Assembly (NCBI GenBank): GCA_947623455.1
Contig: OX392536.1
Location: forward strand, 13,325,282-13,389,281
From: Mimachlamys varia
Lineage: Eukaryota > Mollusca > Bivalvia > Pectinida > Pectinidae
Reading direction: 5' to 3'
Length of the DNA: 64,000 nt
A program made the position numbers and the translations under genes. A model generated the notes under the pieces. That model saw only the letters and a list, made by a program, of their open reading frames with translations. It was not told where the DNA came from and made no database searches. Shown in pieces: positions 28,301-43,300 of this stretch (positions within the stretch are counted from its first letter, which is position 1; the number at the start of each line of letters is the position of its first letter).

Positions 28301-31300
28301 TTGTAGTGTTTGCCTCCATGAAGAAATGTTAAGTAGTAGGATCTAGCATTATTGTCCGTGACTTCTGTTCTAATCAGATAAACTTTATATCATGATGAAT
28401 CCTAGATACTTTAATACTTTTTTTCCTTATAACAGAAGTTTTACAAGTACTATGAAAGCAAGGTTGCCCTAGCATTGTCCAATAGTGAATCACCGAGCTC
28501 TACCTCCTTCAGCCAGACAATGAAACAGTTCAAAGATGTCTTCATGAAGGTAAGACTTTTATCATCACTTTGTAAATACAACAAATTCTGAAAAGTTACT
28601 GACAAAACACACATTAACTTACATAGGATATGGCTTGCCTGTTTTGACATTATGAATACATAACCTTTGTTTTGACATAATAAATACATAACCTTTGTTT
28701 TGACATTTTAAATACATTAATTTTGTTTTCCAGATCAAGGTCCAGGCAATCTGTGTGTGGTTTGTCTTTTTTGTGACGCTCTCCATCTTCCCTGGAGTGT
28801 GGAGCAACATCAGAAGGATTGATTTCCCTCTCAGTGGTAGGTATTAGACTAATCCAAGAGTAAGATGACAAAACAGGACTGGAGGTTGACCTCCCTCTCA
28901 GGGGTGTGTATTAGACTGAAGGTTGACCTCCCTCTCAGTGGTGTGTATTAGACTGAAGGTTGACCTCCCTCTCAGTGGTGTGTATTAGACTGAAGGTTGA
29001 CTCCCCTCTCAGTGGTGTGTATTAGACTGAAGGTTGACTCCCCTCTCAGTGGTGTGTATTAGACTGAAGGTTGACTCCCCTCTCAGTGGTGTGTATTAGA
29101 CTGAAGGTTGACCTCCCTCTCAGGGGTGTATATTAGACAGAAGGTTGACTCCACTCTCAGTGGTGTGTATTAGACTGAAGGTTGACCTCCCTCTCAGGGG
29201 TGTGTATTAGACTGAAGGTTGACTCCCCTCTCAGTGGTGTGTATTAGACTGAAGGTTGACTCCCCTCTCAGTGGTGTGTATTAGACTGAAGGTTGACCTC
29301 CCTCTCAGTGGTGTGTATTAGACTGAAAGTTTACTCCCCTCTCAGTGGTGTGTATTAGACTGAAGGTTGACTCCCCTCTCAGTGGTGTGTATTAGACTGA
29401 AGGTTGACTCCCCTCTCAGTGGTGTGTATTAGACTGAAGGTTGTCTCCCCTCTCAGTGGTGTGTATTAGACTGAAGGTTGACCTCCCTCTCAGTGGTGTG
29501 TATTAGACAGAAGGTTATCCTCCCTCTCAGTGGTGTGTATTAGACTGAAGGTTGACCTCCCTCTCAGTGGTGTGTATTAGACTGAAGGTTGACCTCCCTC
29601 TCAGTGGTGTGTATTAGACAGAAGGTTGTCTCCCCTCTCAGTGGTGTGTATTAGACTGAAGGTTGACCTCCCTCTCAGTGGTGTGTATTAGACAGAAGGT
29701 TGTCTCCCCTCTCAGTGGTGTGTATTAGACTGAAGGTTTACTCCCCTCTCAGTGGTGTATATTAGACTGAAGGTTGACTCCCCTCTCAGTGTTGTGTATT
29801 AGACTGAAGGTTTACTTCCCTCTCAGTGGTGTGTATTAGACTGAAGGTTGACTCCCCTCTCAGTGGTGTGTATTAGACTGAAGGTTGACTCCCCTCTCAG
29901 TGGTGTGTATTAGACTGAAGGTTGACCTCCCTCTCAGTGGTGTGTATTAGACTGAAGGTTGACTCCCCTCTCAGTGGTGTGTATTAGACTGAAGGTTGAC
30001 CTCCCTCTCAGTGGTGTGTATTAGACTGAAGGTTGTCCTCCCTCTCAGTGGTGTGTATTAGACTGAAGGTTGACTCCCCTCTCAGTGGTGTGTATTAGAC
30101 TGAAGGTTGACCTCCCTCTCAGTGGTGTGTATAAGACAGAAGGTTGACTCCCCTCTCAGTGTTGTGTATTAGACTGAAGGTTGTCTCCCCTCTCAGTGGT
30201 GTGTATTAGACTGAAGGTTGATTCCCCTCTCAGTGGTGTGTATTAGACTGAAGGTTGACTCCCCTCTCAGTGGTGTGTATTAGACTGAAGGTTGACCTCC
30301 CTCTCAGTGGTGTGTATTAGACAGAAGGTTAACTCCCCTCTCAGTGGTGTGTATTAGACAGAAGGTTGATTCCCCTCTCAGTGGTGTGTATTAGACAGAA
30401 GGTTAACTCCCCTCTCAGTGGTGTGTATTAGACTGAAGGTTGACCTCCCTCTCAGTGTTGTGTATTAGACTGAAGGTTAACTCCCCTCTCAGTGGTGTGT
30501 ATTAGACTGAAGGTTGATTCCCCTCTCAGTGGTGTGTATTAGACAGAAGGTTAACTCCCCTCTCAGTGGTGTGTATTAGACTGAAGGTTGATTCCCCTCT
30601 CAGTGGTGTGTATTAGACTGAAGATTGACTCCCCTCTCAGTGGTGTATATTAGACTGAAGGTTGACCTCCCTCTCAGTGGTGTATATTAGACAGAAGGTT
30701 GACTCCACTCTCAGTGGTGTGTATTAGACTGAAGGTTTACTCCCCTCTCAGGGGTGTATATTAGACAGAAGGTTGACTCCCCTCTCAGTGGTGTGTATTA
30801 GACTGAAGATTGACTCCCCTCTCAGTGTTGTGTATTAGACTGAAGGTTGACCTCCCTCTCAGTGGTGTGTATTAGACTGAAGATTGACTCCCCTCTCAGT
30901 GGTGTGTATTAGACAGAAGGTTGACCTCCCTCTCAGTGGTGTATATTAGACTGAAGGTTGACCTCCCTCTCAGTGGTGTGTATTAGACTGAAGGTTTACT
31001 CCCCTCTCAGTGGTGTGTATTAGACAGAAGGTTGTCCTCCCTCTCAGTGGTGTATATTAGACTGAAGGTTGACCTCCCTCTCAGTGGTGTGTATTAGACA
31101 GAAGGTTGACTCCCCTCTCAGTGTTGTGTATTAGACTGAAGGTTGTCCTCCCTCTCAGTGGTGTGTATTAGACTGAAGGTTTACTCCCCTCTCAGTGGTG
31201 TGTATTAGACTGAAGGTTTACCCCCCTCTCAGTGGTGTATATTAGACTGAAGGTTGTCCTCCCTCTCAGTGGTGTGTATTAGACTGAAGGTTTACTCCCC

Positions 31301-34300
31301 TCTCAGTGGTGTGTATTAGACTGAAGGTTGACCTCCCTCTCAGTGGTGTGTATTAGACTGAAGGTTTACTCCCCTCTCAGTGGTGTGTATTAGACAGAAG
31401 GTTGTCCTCCCTCTCAGTGGTGTGTATTAGACTGAAGGTTGACCTCCCTCTCAGTGGTGTATATTAGACTGAAGGTTTACTCCCCTCTCAGTGGTGTGTA
31501 TTAGACAGAAGGTTGTCCTCCCTCTCAGTGGTGTGTATTAGACTGAAGGTTTACTCCCCTCTCAGGGGTGTATATTAGACAGAAGGTTGACTCCCCTCTC
31601 AGTGGTGTGTATTAGACTGAAGATTGACTCCCCTCTCAGTGGTGTGTATTAGACTGAAGGTTGACCTCCCTCTCAGTGATGTGTATTAGACTGAAGGTTT
31701 ACTCCCCTCTCAGTGGTGTGTATTAGACTGAAGGTTGACCTCCCTCTCAGTGTTGTGTATTAGACTGAAGGTTGACCTCCCTCTCAGTGGTGTGTATTAG
31801 ACTGAAGGTTGACTCCCCTCTCAGTGTTGTGTATTAGACTGAAGGTTGTCTCCCCTCTCAGTGGTGTGTATTAGACTGAAGGTTGTCTCCCCTCTCAGTG
31901 GTGTGTATTAGACTGAAGATTAACTTCCCTCTCAGTGGTGTATATTAGACTGAAGGTTGACTCCCCTCTCAGTGGTGTGTATTAGACTGAAGGTTGTCCT
32001 CCCTCTCAGTGGTGTGTATTAGACTGAAGGTTTACTCCCCTCTCAGTGGTGTGTATTAGACTGAAGGTTGACCCCCCTCTCAGTGGTGTATATTAGACTG
32101 AAGGTTGACTCCCCTCTCAGTGGTGTGTATTAGACTGAAGGTTGACCTCCCTCTCAGTGGTGTGTATTAGACTGAAGGTTGACCTCCCTCTCAGGGGTGT
32201 GTATTAGACTGAAGGTTTACCCCCCTCTCAGTGGTGTATATTAGACTGAAGGTTGTCCTCCCTCTCAGTGGTGTGTATTAGACTGAAGGTTTACTCCCCT
32301 CTCAGTGGTGTGTATTAGACTGAAGGTTTACTCCCCTCTCAGTGGTGTGTATTAGACTGAAGGTTTACCCCCCTCTCAGTGGTGTATATTAGACTGAAGG
32401 TTGACTCCCCTCTCAGTGGTGTGTATTAGACTGAAGGTTGACCTCCCTCTCAGTGGTGTGTATTAGACTGAAGGTTGACCTCCCTCTCAGGGGTGTGTAT
32501 TAGACTGAAGGTTTACCCCCCTCTCAGTGGTGTATATTAGACTGAAGGTTGTCCTCCCTCTCAGTGGTGTGTATTAGACTGAAGGTTGACTCCCCTCTCA
32601 GTGGTGTGTATTAGACTGAAGGTTGTCCTCCCTCTCAGTGGTGTGTATTAGACTGAAGGTTTTCCTCCCTCTCAGTGGTGTGTATTAGACTGAAGGTTTA
32701 CTCCCCTCTCAGTGGTGTATATTAGACAGAAGGTTGACCTCTCTCTCAGTGGTGTGTATTAGACTGAAGGTTGACCTCCCTCTCAGTGGTGTATATTAGA
32801 CAGAAGGTTGACTTCCCTCTCAGTGGTGTGTATTAGACTGAAGGTTTACTCCCCTCTCAGTGGTGTGTATGAGACTGAAGGTTGACCTCCCTCTCAGTGG
32901 TGTATATTAGACAGAAGGTTGACCTCCCTCTCAGTGGTGTGTATTAGACTGAAGGTTTACTCCCCTCTCAGTGGTGTGTATTAGACTGAAGATTGACTCC
33001 CCTCTCAGTGGTGTGTATTAGACTGAAGATTGACTCCCCTCTCAGTGGTGTGTATTAGACTGAAGGTTGACTCCCCTCTCAGTGGTGTGTATTAGACTGA
33101 AGGTTGACTCCCCTCTCAGTGTTGTGTATTAGACTGAAGGTTGACTTCCCTCTCAGTGTTGTGTATTAGACTGAAGGTTTACTCCCCTCTCAGTGGTGTG
33201 TATTAGACAGAAGGTTGACTTCCCTCTCAGTGATGTATATTAGACAGAAGGTTGACTCCCCTCTCAGTGGTGTGTATTAGACTGAAGGTTGACTCCCCTC
33301 TCAGTGTTGTGTATTAGACTGAAGGTTGACTTCCCTCTCAGTGTTGTATATTAGACTGAAGGTTGACCTCCCTCTCAGGGGTGTATATTAGACAGAAGGT
33401 TGACTCCACTCTCAGTGTTGTGTATTAGACTGAAGGTTGACTCCCCTCTCAGTGGTGTGTATTAGACTGAAGGTTGTCTCCCCTCTCAGTGGTGTATATT
33501 AGACTGAAGGTTCACTCCCCTCTCAGTGTTGTGTATTAGACTGAAGGTTGACTTCCCTCTCAGTGGTGTGTGTTAGACTGAAGGTTGTCCTCCCTCTCAG
33601 TGGTGTGTATTAGACTGAAGGTTGACCTCCCCTCTCAGTGGTGTGTATTAGACTGAAGGTTGACCTCCCTCTCAGTGGTGTGTATTAGACTGAAGGTTGA
33701 CTCTCCTCTCAGTGGTGTGTATTAGACTGAAGGTTGTCCTCCCTCTCAGTGGTGTGTATTAGACTGAAGGTTGACTCCCCTCTCAGTGGTGTGTATTAGA
33801 CTGAAGGTTTTCCTCCCTCTCAGTGGTGTGTATTAGACTGAAGGTTGATTCCCTCTCAGTGGTGTGTATTAGACTGAAGGTTGACTCCCCTCTCAGTGGT
33901 GTGTATTAGACTGAAGGTTGACCCCCCTCTCAGTGGTGTGTATTAGACTGAAGGTTGACTCCCCTCTCAGTGGTGTGTATTAGACTTAAGTTTGACTCCC
34001 CTCTCAGTGGTGTGTATTAGACTGAAGGTTGACTCCCCTCTCAGTGGTGTGTATTAGACTGAAGGTTGTCCTCCCTCTCAGTGGTGTGTATAAGACTGAA
34101 GGTTGTCTCCCCTTTCAGTGGTGTGTATTAGACTGAAGGTTGACTTCCCTCTCAGTGGTGTGTATTAGACTGAAGGTTGATTCCCCTCTCAGTGGTGTGT
34201 ATTAGACTGAAGGTTGTCCTCCCTCTCAGTGTTGTGTATTAGACTGAAGGTTGACTCCCCTCTCAGGGGTGTGTATTAGACTGAAGGTTGACCTCCCTCT

Positions 34301-37300
34301 CAGTGGTGTGTATTAGACTGAAGGTTGATTCCCTCTCAGTGGTGTGTATTAGACTGAAGGTTGTCCTCCCTCTCAGTGGTGTGTATTAGACTGAAGGTTG
34401 TCCTCCCTCTCAGTGGTGTGTATTAGACTGAAGGTTGATTCCCTCTCAGTGGTGTGTATTAGACTGAAGGTTGATTCCCTCTCAGTGGTGTGTATTAGAC
34501 TGAAGATTGACTCCCCTCTCAGTGGTGTGTATTAGACTGAAGGTTGACTCCCCTCTCAGTGGTGTGTATTAGACTGAAGGTTGACCTCCCTCTCAGTGGT
34601 GTGTATTAGACTGAAGGTTGACTCCCCTCTCAGTGGTGTGTATTAGACTGAAGGTTGTCCTCCCTCTCAGTGGTGTGTATTAGACTGAAGGTTGATTCCC
34701 TCTCAGTGGTGTGTATTAGACTGAAGGATGATTCCCTTTCAGTGGTGTGTATTAGACTGAAGATTGACTCCCCTCTCAGTGGTGTATATTAGACTGAAGG
34801 TTGACTCCCCTCTCAGTGGTGTGTATTAGACTGAAGATTGACTCCCCTCTCAGTGGTGTGTATTAGACTGAAGGTTGACTCCCCTCTCAGTGGTGTGTAT
34901 TAGACTGAAGGTTGACCTCCCTCTCAGGGGTGTGTATTAGACTGAAGGTTTACTCCCCTCTCAGTGGTGTGTATTAGACAGAAGGTTGTCCTCCCTCTCA
35001 GTGGTGTGTATTAGACTGAAGGTTGACTCCCCTCTCAGTGGTGTGTATTAGACTGAAGGTTGACTCCCCTCTCAGTGTTGTGTATTAGACTGAAGGTTGA
35101 CTCCCCTCTCAGTGGTGTGTATTAGACTGAAGATTGACTCCCCTCTCAGTGGTGTGTATTAGACAGAAGGTTGATTCCCTCTCAGTGGTGTGTATTAGAC
35201 TGAAGATTGACTCCCCTCTCAGTGTTGTGTATTAGACAGAAGGTTGACTCCCCTCTCAGTGGTGTGTATTAGACTGAAGATTGACTCCCCTCTCAGTGGT
35301 GTGTATTAGACTGAAGGTTGACCTCCCTCTCAGTGATGTGTATTAGACTGAAGGTTTACTCCCCTCTCAGTGGTGTGTATTAGACTGAAGGTTGACCTCC
35401 CTCTCAGTGTTGTGTATTAGACTGAAGGTTGACCTCCCTCTCAGTGGTGTGTATTAGACAGAAGGTTGACTCCCCTCTCAGTGTTGTGTATTAGACTGAA
35501 GGTTGTCTCCCCTCTCAGTGGTGTGTATTAGACTGAAGGTTGTCTCCCCTCTCAGTGGTGTGTATTAGACTGAAGATTAACTTCCCTCTCAGTGGTGTAT
35601 ATTAGACTGAAGGTTGACTCCCCTCTCAGTGGTGTGTATTAGACTGAAGGTTGTCCTCCCTCTCAGTGGTGTGTATTAGACTGAAGGTTTACTCCCCTCT
35701 CAGTGGTGTGTATTAGACTGAAGGTTGACCCCCCTCTCAGTGGTGTATATTAGACTGAAGGTTGACTCCCCTCTCAGTGGTGTGTATTAGACTGAAGGTT
35801 GACCTCCCTCTCAGTGGTGTGTATTAGACTGAAGGTTGACCTCCCTCTCAGGGGTGTGTATTAGACTGAAGGTTTACCCCCCTCTCAGTGGTGTATATTA
35901 GACTGAAGGTTGTCCTCCCTCTCAGTGGTGTGTATTAGACTGAAGGTTGACCTCCCTCTCAGTGGTGTGTATTAGACTGAAGGTTTACTCCCCTCTCAGT
36001 GGTGTGTATTAGACTGAAGGTTTACTCCCCTCTCAGTGGTGTGTATTAGACTGAAGGTTTACCCCCCTCTCAGTGGTGTATATTAGACTGAAGGTTGACT
36101 CCCCTCTCAGTGGTGTGTATTAGACTGAAGGTTGACCTCCCTCTCAGTGGTGTGTATTAGACTGAAGGTTGACCTCCCTCTCAGGGGTGTGTATTAGACT
36201 GAAGGTTTACCCCCCTCTCAGTGGTGTATATTAGACTGAAGGTTGTCCTCCCTCTCAGTGGTGTGTATTAGACTGAAGGTTGACTCCCCTCTCAGTGGTG
36301 TGTATTAGACTGAAGGTTGTCCTCCCTCTCAGTGGTGTGTATTAGACTGAAGGTTTTCCTCCCTCTCAGTGGTGTGTATTAGACTGAAGGTTTACTCCCC
36401 TCTCAGTGGTGTATATTAGACAGAAGGTTGACCTCTCTCTCAGTGGTGTGTATTAGACTGAAGGTTGACCTCCCTCTCAGTGGTGTATATTAGACAGAAG
36501 GTTGACTTCCCTCTCAGTGGTGTGTATTAGACTGAAGGTTTACTCCCCTCTCAGTGGTGTGTATGAGACTGAAGGTTGACCTCCCTCTCAGTGGTGTATA
36601 TTAGACAGAAGGTTGACCTCCCTCTCAGTGGTGTGTATTAGACTGAAGGTTTACTCCCCTCTCAGTGGTGTGTATTAGACTGAAGATTGACTCCCCTCTC
36701 AGTGGTGTGTATTAGACTGAAGATTGACTCCCCTCTCAGTGGTGTGTATTAGACTGAAGGTTGACTCCCCTCTCAGTGGTGTGTATTAGACTGAAGGTTG
36801 ACTCCCCTCTCAGTGTTGTGTATTAGACTGAAGGTTGACTTCCCTCTCAGTGTTGTGTATTAGACTGAAGGTTTACTCCCCTCTCAGTGGTGTGTATTAG
36901 ACAGAAGGTTGACTTCCCTCTCAGTGATGTATATTAGACAGAAGGTTGACTCCCCTCTCAGTGGTGTGTATTAGACTGAAGGTTGACTCCCCTCTCAGTG
37001 TTGTGTATTAGACTGAAGGTTGACTTCCCTCTCAGTGTTGTATATTAGACTGAAGGTTGACCTCCCTCTCAGGGGTGTATATTAGACAGAAGGTTGACTC
37101 CACTCTCAGTGTTGTGTATTAGACTGAAGGTTGACTCCCCTCTCAGTGGTGTGTATTAGACTGAAGGTTGTCTCCCCTCTCAGTGGTGTATATTAGACTG
37201 AAGGTTCACTCCCCTCTCAGTGTTGTGTATTAGACTGAAGGTTGACTTCCCTCTCAGTGGTGTGTGTTAGACTGAAGGTTGTCCTCCCTCTCAGTGGTGT

Positions 37301-40300
37301 GTATTAGACTGAAGGTTGACCTCCCCTCTCAGTGGTGTGTATTAGACTGAAGGTTGACCTCCCTCTCAGTGGTGTGTATTAGACTGAAGGTTGACTCTCC
37401 TCTCAGTGGTGTGTATTAGACTGAAGGTTGTCCTCCCTCTCAGTGGTGTGTATTAGACTGAAGGTTGACTCCCCTCTCAGTGGTGTGTATTAGACTGAAG
37501 GTTTTCCTCCCTCTCAGTGGTGTGTATTAGACTGAAGGTTGATTCCCTCTCAGTGGTGTGTATTAGACTGAAGGTTGACTCCCCTCTCAGTGGTGTGTAT
37601 TAGACTGAAGGTTGACCCCCCTCTCAGTGGTGTGTATTAGACTGAAGGTTGACTCCCCTCTCAGTGGTGTGTATTAGACTTAAGTTTGACTCCCCTCTCA
37701 GTGGTGTGTATTAGACTGAAGGTTGACTCCCCTCTCAGTGGTGTGTATTAGACTGAAGGTTGTCCTCCCTCTCAGTGGTGTGTATAAGACTGAAGGTTGT
37801 CTCCCCTTTCAGTGGTGTGTATTAGACTGAAGGTTGACTTCCCTCTCAGTGGTGTGTATTAGACTGAAGGTTGATTCCCCTCTCAGTGGTGTGTATTAGA
37901 CTGAAGGTTGTCCTCCCTCTCAGTGTTGTGTATTAGACTGAAGGTTGACTCCCCTCTCAGGGGTGTGTATTAGACTGAAGGTTGACCTCCCTCTCAGTGG
38001 TGTGTATTAGACTGAAGGTTGATTCCCTCTCAGTGGTGTGTATTAGACTGAAGGTTGTCCTCCCTCTCAGTGGTGCGTATTAGACTGAAGGTTGTCCTCC
38101 CTCTCAGTGGTGTGTATTAGACTGAAGGTTGATTCCCTCTCAGTGGTGTGTATTAGACTGAAGGTTGATTCCCTCTCAGTGGTGTGTATTAGACTGAAGA
38201 TTGACTCCCCTCTCAGTGGTGTGTATTAGACTGAAGGTTGACTCCCCTCTCAGTGGTGTGTATTAGACTGAAGGTTGACCTCCCTCTCAGTGGTGTGTAT
38301 TAGACTGAAGGTTGACTCCCCTCTCAGTGGTGTGTATTAGACTGAAGGTTGTCCTCCCTCTCAGTGGTGTGTATTAGACTGAAGGTTGATTCCCTCTCAG
38401 TGGTGTGTATTAGACTGAAGGATGATTCCCTTTCAGTGGTGTGTATTAGACTGAAGATTGACTCCCCTCTCAGTGGTGTATATTAGACTGAAGGTTGACT
38501 CCCCTCTCAGTGGTGTGTATTAGACTGAAGATTGACTCCCCTCTCAGTGGTGTGTATTAGACTGAAGGTTGACTCCCCTCTCAGTGGTGTGTATTAGACT
38601 GAAGGTTGACCTCCCTCTCAGGGGTGTGTATTAGACTGAAGGTTTACTCCCCTCTCAGTGGTGTGTATTAGACAGAAGGTTGTCCTCCCTCTCAGTGGTG
38701 TGTATTAGACTGAAGGTTGACTCCCCTCTCAGTGGTGTGTATTAGACTGAAGGTTGACTCCCCTCTCAGTGTTGTGTATTAGACTGAAGGTTGACTCCCC
38801 TCTCAGTGGTGTGTATTAGACTGAAGATTGACTCCCCTCTCAGTGGTGTGTATTAGACAGAAGGTTGATTCCCTCTCAGTGGTGTGTATTAGACTGAAGA
38901 TTGACTCCCCTCTCAGTGTTGTGTATTAGACAGAAGGTTGACTCCCCTCTCAGTGGTGTGTATTAGACTGAAGATTGACTCCCCTCTCAGTGGTGTGTAT
39001 TAGACAGAAGGTTGATTCCCTCTCAGTGGTGTGTATTAGACTGAAGATTGACTCCCCTCTCAGTGGTGTGTATTAGACTGAAGGTTTACTCCCCTCTCAG
39101 TGGTGTGTATTAGACTGAAGGTTGACTCCCCTTCTCAGTGGTGTGTATTAGACTGAAGGTTGACCTCCCTCTCAGTGGTGTGTATTAGACTGAAGGTTGA
39201 CCTCCCTCTCAGTGGTGTGTATCAGACAGAAGGTTGACTCCCCTCTCAGTGGTGTGTATTAGACAGAAGATTGACTCCCCTCTCAGTGGTGTGTATTAGA
39301 CTGAAGATTGACTCCCCTCTCAGTGGTGTGTATTAGACTGAAGGTTGTCTCCCCTCTCAGTGGTGTGTATTAGACTGAAGGTTGACTCCCCTCTCAGTGG
39401 TGTATATTAGACTGAAGGTTGACTCCCCTCTCAGTGGTGTATATTAGACTGAAGGTTGACTCCCCTCTCAGTGGTGTGTATTAGACTGAAGGTTGACCTC
39501 CCTCTCAGTGGTGTGTATTAGACAGAAGGTTGACTCCCCTCTCAGTGTTGTGTATTAGACTGAAGGTTGTCCTCCCTCTCAGTGGTGTGTATTAGACTGA
39601 AGGTTGACTCCCCTCTCAGTGGTGTGTATTAGACTGAAGGTTGACCTCCCTCTCAGTGGTGTGTATTAGACTGAAGGTTGACTCCCCTCTCAGTGGTGTG
39701 TATTAGACTGAAGGTTGTCCTCCCTCTCAGTGGTGTGTATTAGACTGAAGGTTGATTCCCTCTCAGTGGTGTGTATTAGACTGAAGGTTGATTCCCTTTC
39801 AGTGGTGTGTATTAGACTGAAGATTGACTCCCCTCTCAGTGGTGTATATTAGACTGAAGGTTGACTCCCCTCTCAGTGGTGTGTATTAGACTGAAGATTG
39901 ACTCCCCTCTCAGTGGTGTGTATTAGACTGAAGGTTGACTCCCCTCTCAGTGGTGTGTATTAGACTGAAGGTTGACCTCCCTCTCAGGGGTGTGTATTAG
40001 ACTGAAGGTTTACTCCCCTCTCAGTGGTGTGTATTAGACAGAAGGTTGTCCTCCCTCTCAGTGGTGTGTATTAGACTGAAGGTTGACTCCCCTCTCAGTG
40101 GTGTGTATCAGACTGAAGGTTGACTCCCCTCTCAGTGGTGTGTATTAGACTGAAGGTTGACTCCCCTCTCAGTGGTGTGTATTAGACTGAAGATTGACTC
40201 CCCTCTCAGTGGTGTGTATTAGACAGAAGGTTGATTCCCTCTCAGTGGTGTGTATTAGACTGAAGATTGACTCCCCTCTCAGTGGTGTGTATTAGACAGA

Positions 40301-43300
40301 AGGTTGACTCCCCTCTCAGTGGTGTGTATTAGACTGAAGATTGACTCCCCTCTCAGTGGTGTGTATTAGACAGAAGGTTGATTCCCTCTCAGTGGTGTGT
40401 ATTAGACTGAAGATTGACTCCCCTCTCAGTGGTGTGTATTAGACTGAAGGTTTACTCCCCTCTCAGTGGTGTGTATTAGACTGAAGGTTGACTCCCCTTC
40501 TCAGTGGTGTGTATTAGACTGAAGGTTGACCTCCCTCTCAGTGGTGTGTATTAGACTGAAGGTTGACCTCCCTCTCAGTGGTGTGTATCAGACAGAAGGT
40601 TGACTCCCCTCTCAGTGGTGTGTATTAGACAGAAGATTGACTCCCCTCTCAGTGGTGTGTATTAGACTGAAGATTGACTCCCCTCTCAGTGGTGTGTATT
40701 AGACTGAAGGTTGTCTCCCCTCTCAGTGGTGTGTATTAGACTGAAGGTTGACTCCCCTCTCAGTGGTGTATATTAGACTGAAGGTTGACTCCCCTCTCAG
40801 TGGTGTATATTAGACTGAAGGTTGACTCCCCTCTCAGTGGTGTGTATTAGACTGAAGGTTGACCTCCCTCTCAGTGGTGTGTATTAGACAGAAGGTTGAC
40901 TCCCCTCTCAGTGTTGTGTATTAGACTGAAGGTTGTCCTCCCTCTCAGCGGTGTGTATTAGACTGAAGGTTGACTCCCCTCTCAGTGGTGTGTATTAGAC
41001 TGAAGGTTGACCTCCCTCTCAGTGGTGTGTATTAGACTGAAGGTTGACTCCCCTCTCAGTGGTGTGTATTAGACTGAAGGTTGACTCCCCTCTCAGTGGT
41101 GTGTATTAGACTGAAGGTTGACTCCCCTCTCAGTGGTGTGTATTAGACTGAAGGTTTACTCCCCTCTCAGTGGTGTATATTAGACTGAAGGTTGACTCCC
41201 CTCTCAGTGTTGTGTATTAGACTGAACGTTGACTTCCCTCTCAGTGGTGTGTATTAGACTGAAGGTTGACTCCCCTCTCAGTGGTGTGTATTAGACTGAA
41301 GGTTGACCTCCCTCTCAGTGGTGTGTATTAGACTGAAGGTTGACTCCCCTCTCAGTGGTGTGTATTAGACTGAAGGTTGTCCTCCCTCTCAGTGGTGTGT
41401 ATTAGACTGAAGGTTGATTCCCTCTCAGTGGTGTGTATTAGACTGAAGGTTGATTCCCTTTCAGTGGTGTGTATTAGACTGAAGATTGACTCCCCTCTCA
41501 GTGGTGTATATTAGACTTAAGGTTGACTCCCCTCTCAGTGTTGTGTATTAGACTGAAGGTTGATTCCCTTTCAGTGGTGTGTATTAGACTGAAAATTGAC
41601 TCCCCTCTCAGTGGTGTGTATTAAACTGAAGGTTGACTCCCCTCTCAGTGGTGTGTATTAGACTGAAGGTTGACCTCCCTCTCAGTGGTGTGTATTAGAC
41701 TGAAGGTTGACTCCCCTCTCAGTGGTGTGTATTAGACTGAAGATTGACTCCCCTCTCAGTGGTGTGTATTAGACAGAAGGTTGACTCCCCTCTCAGTAGT
41801 GTGTATTAGACTGAAGATTGACTCCCCTCTCAGTGGTGTGTATTAGACAGAAGGTTGATTCCCCTCTCAGTGGTGTGTATTAGACTGAAGATTGACTCCC
41901 CTCTCAGTGGTGTGTATTAGACTGAAGATTGACTCCCCTCTCAGTGGTGTGTATTAGACAGAAGATTGACTCCCCTCTCAGTGGTGTGTATTAGACAGAA
42001 GATTGACTCCCCTCTCAGTGGTGTGTATTAGACAGAAGGTTGACTCCCCTCTCAGTGGTGTGTATTAGACTGAAGATTGACTCCCCTCTCAGTGGTGTGT
42101 ATTAGACAGAAGGTTGATTCCCTCTCAGTGGTGTGTATTAGACTGAAGGTTGACTCCCCTCTCAGTGGTGTGTATTAGACTGAAGGTTTACTCCCCTCTC
42201 AGTGGTGTGTATTAGACTGAAGGTTGACTCCCCTTCTCAGTGGTGTGTATTAGACTGAAGGTTGACCTCCCTCTCAGTGGTGTGTATTAGACTGAAGGTT
42301 GACCTCCCTCTCAGTGGTGTGTATTAGACAGAAGGTTGACTCCCCTCTCAGTGGTGTGTATTAGACTGAAGATTGACTCCCCTCTCAGTGGTGTGTATTA
42401 GACTGAAGATTGACTCCCCTCTCAGTGGTGTGTATTAGACAGAAGGTTGATTCCCCTCTCAGTGGTGTGTATTAGACTGAAGGTTGACTCCCCTCTCAGT
42501 GGTGTATATTAGACTGAAGGTTGACTCCCCTCTCAGTGGTGTATATTAGACTGAAGGTTGACCTCCCTCTCAGTGGTGTGTATTAGACTGAAGGTTGACC
42601 TCCCTCTCAGTGGTGTGTATTAGACAGAAGGTTGACTCCCCTCTCAGTGTTGTGTATTAGACTGAAGGTTGTCCTCCCTCTCAGTGGTGTGTATTAGACT
42701 GAAGGTTTACTCCCCTCTCAGTGGTGTGTATTAGACTGAAGGTTGACCTCCCTCTCAGTGGTGTGTATTAGACTGAAGGTTGTCCTCCCTCTCAGTGGTG
42801 TGTATTAGACTGAAGGTTTACTCCCCTCTCAGTGGTGTGTATTAGACTGAAGGTTTACTCCCCTCTCAGTGGTGTGTATTAGACTGAAGGTTGACCTCCC
42901 TCTCAGTGGTGTGTATTAGACTGAAGGTTTACTTCCCTCTCAGTGGTGTGTATTAGACTGAAGGTTGACTCCCCTCTCAGTGGTGTGTATTAGACTGAAG
43001 GTTGACCTCCCTCTCAGTGGTGTGTATTAGACTGAAGGTTGACTCCCCTCTCAGTGGTGTATATTAGACTGAAAGTTGTCCTCCCTCTCAGTGGTGTGTA
43101 TTAGACTGAAGGTTGATTCCCTCTCAGTGGTGTGTATTAGACTGAAGGTTGATTCCCTCTCAGTGGTGTGTATTAGACTGAAGATTGACTCCCCTCTCAG
43201 TGGTGTGTATTAGACAGAAGGTTGACTCCCCTCTCAGTGGTGTGTATTAGACTGAAGATTGACTCCCCTCTCAGTGGTGTGTATTAGACAGAAGGTTGAT

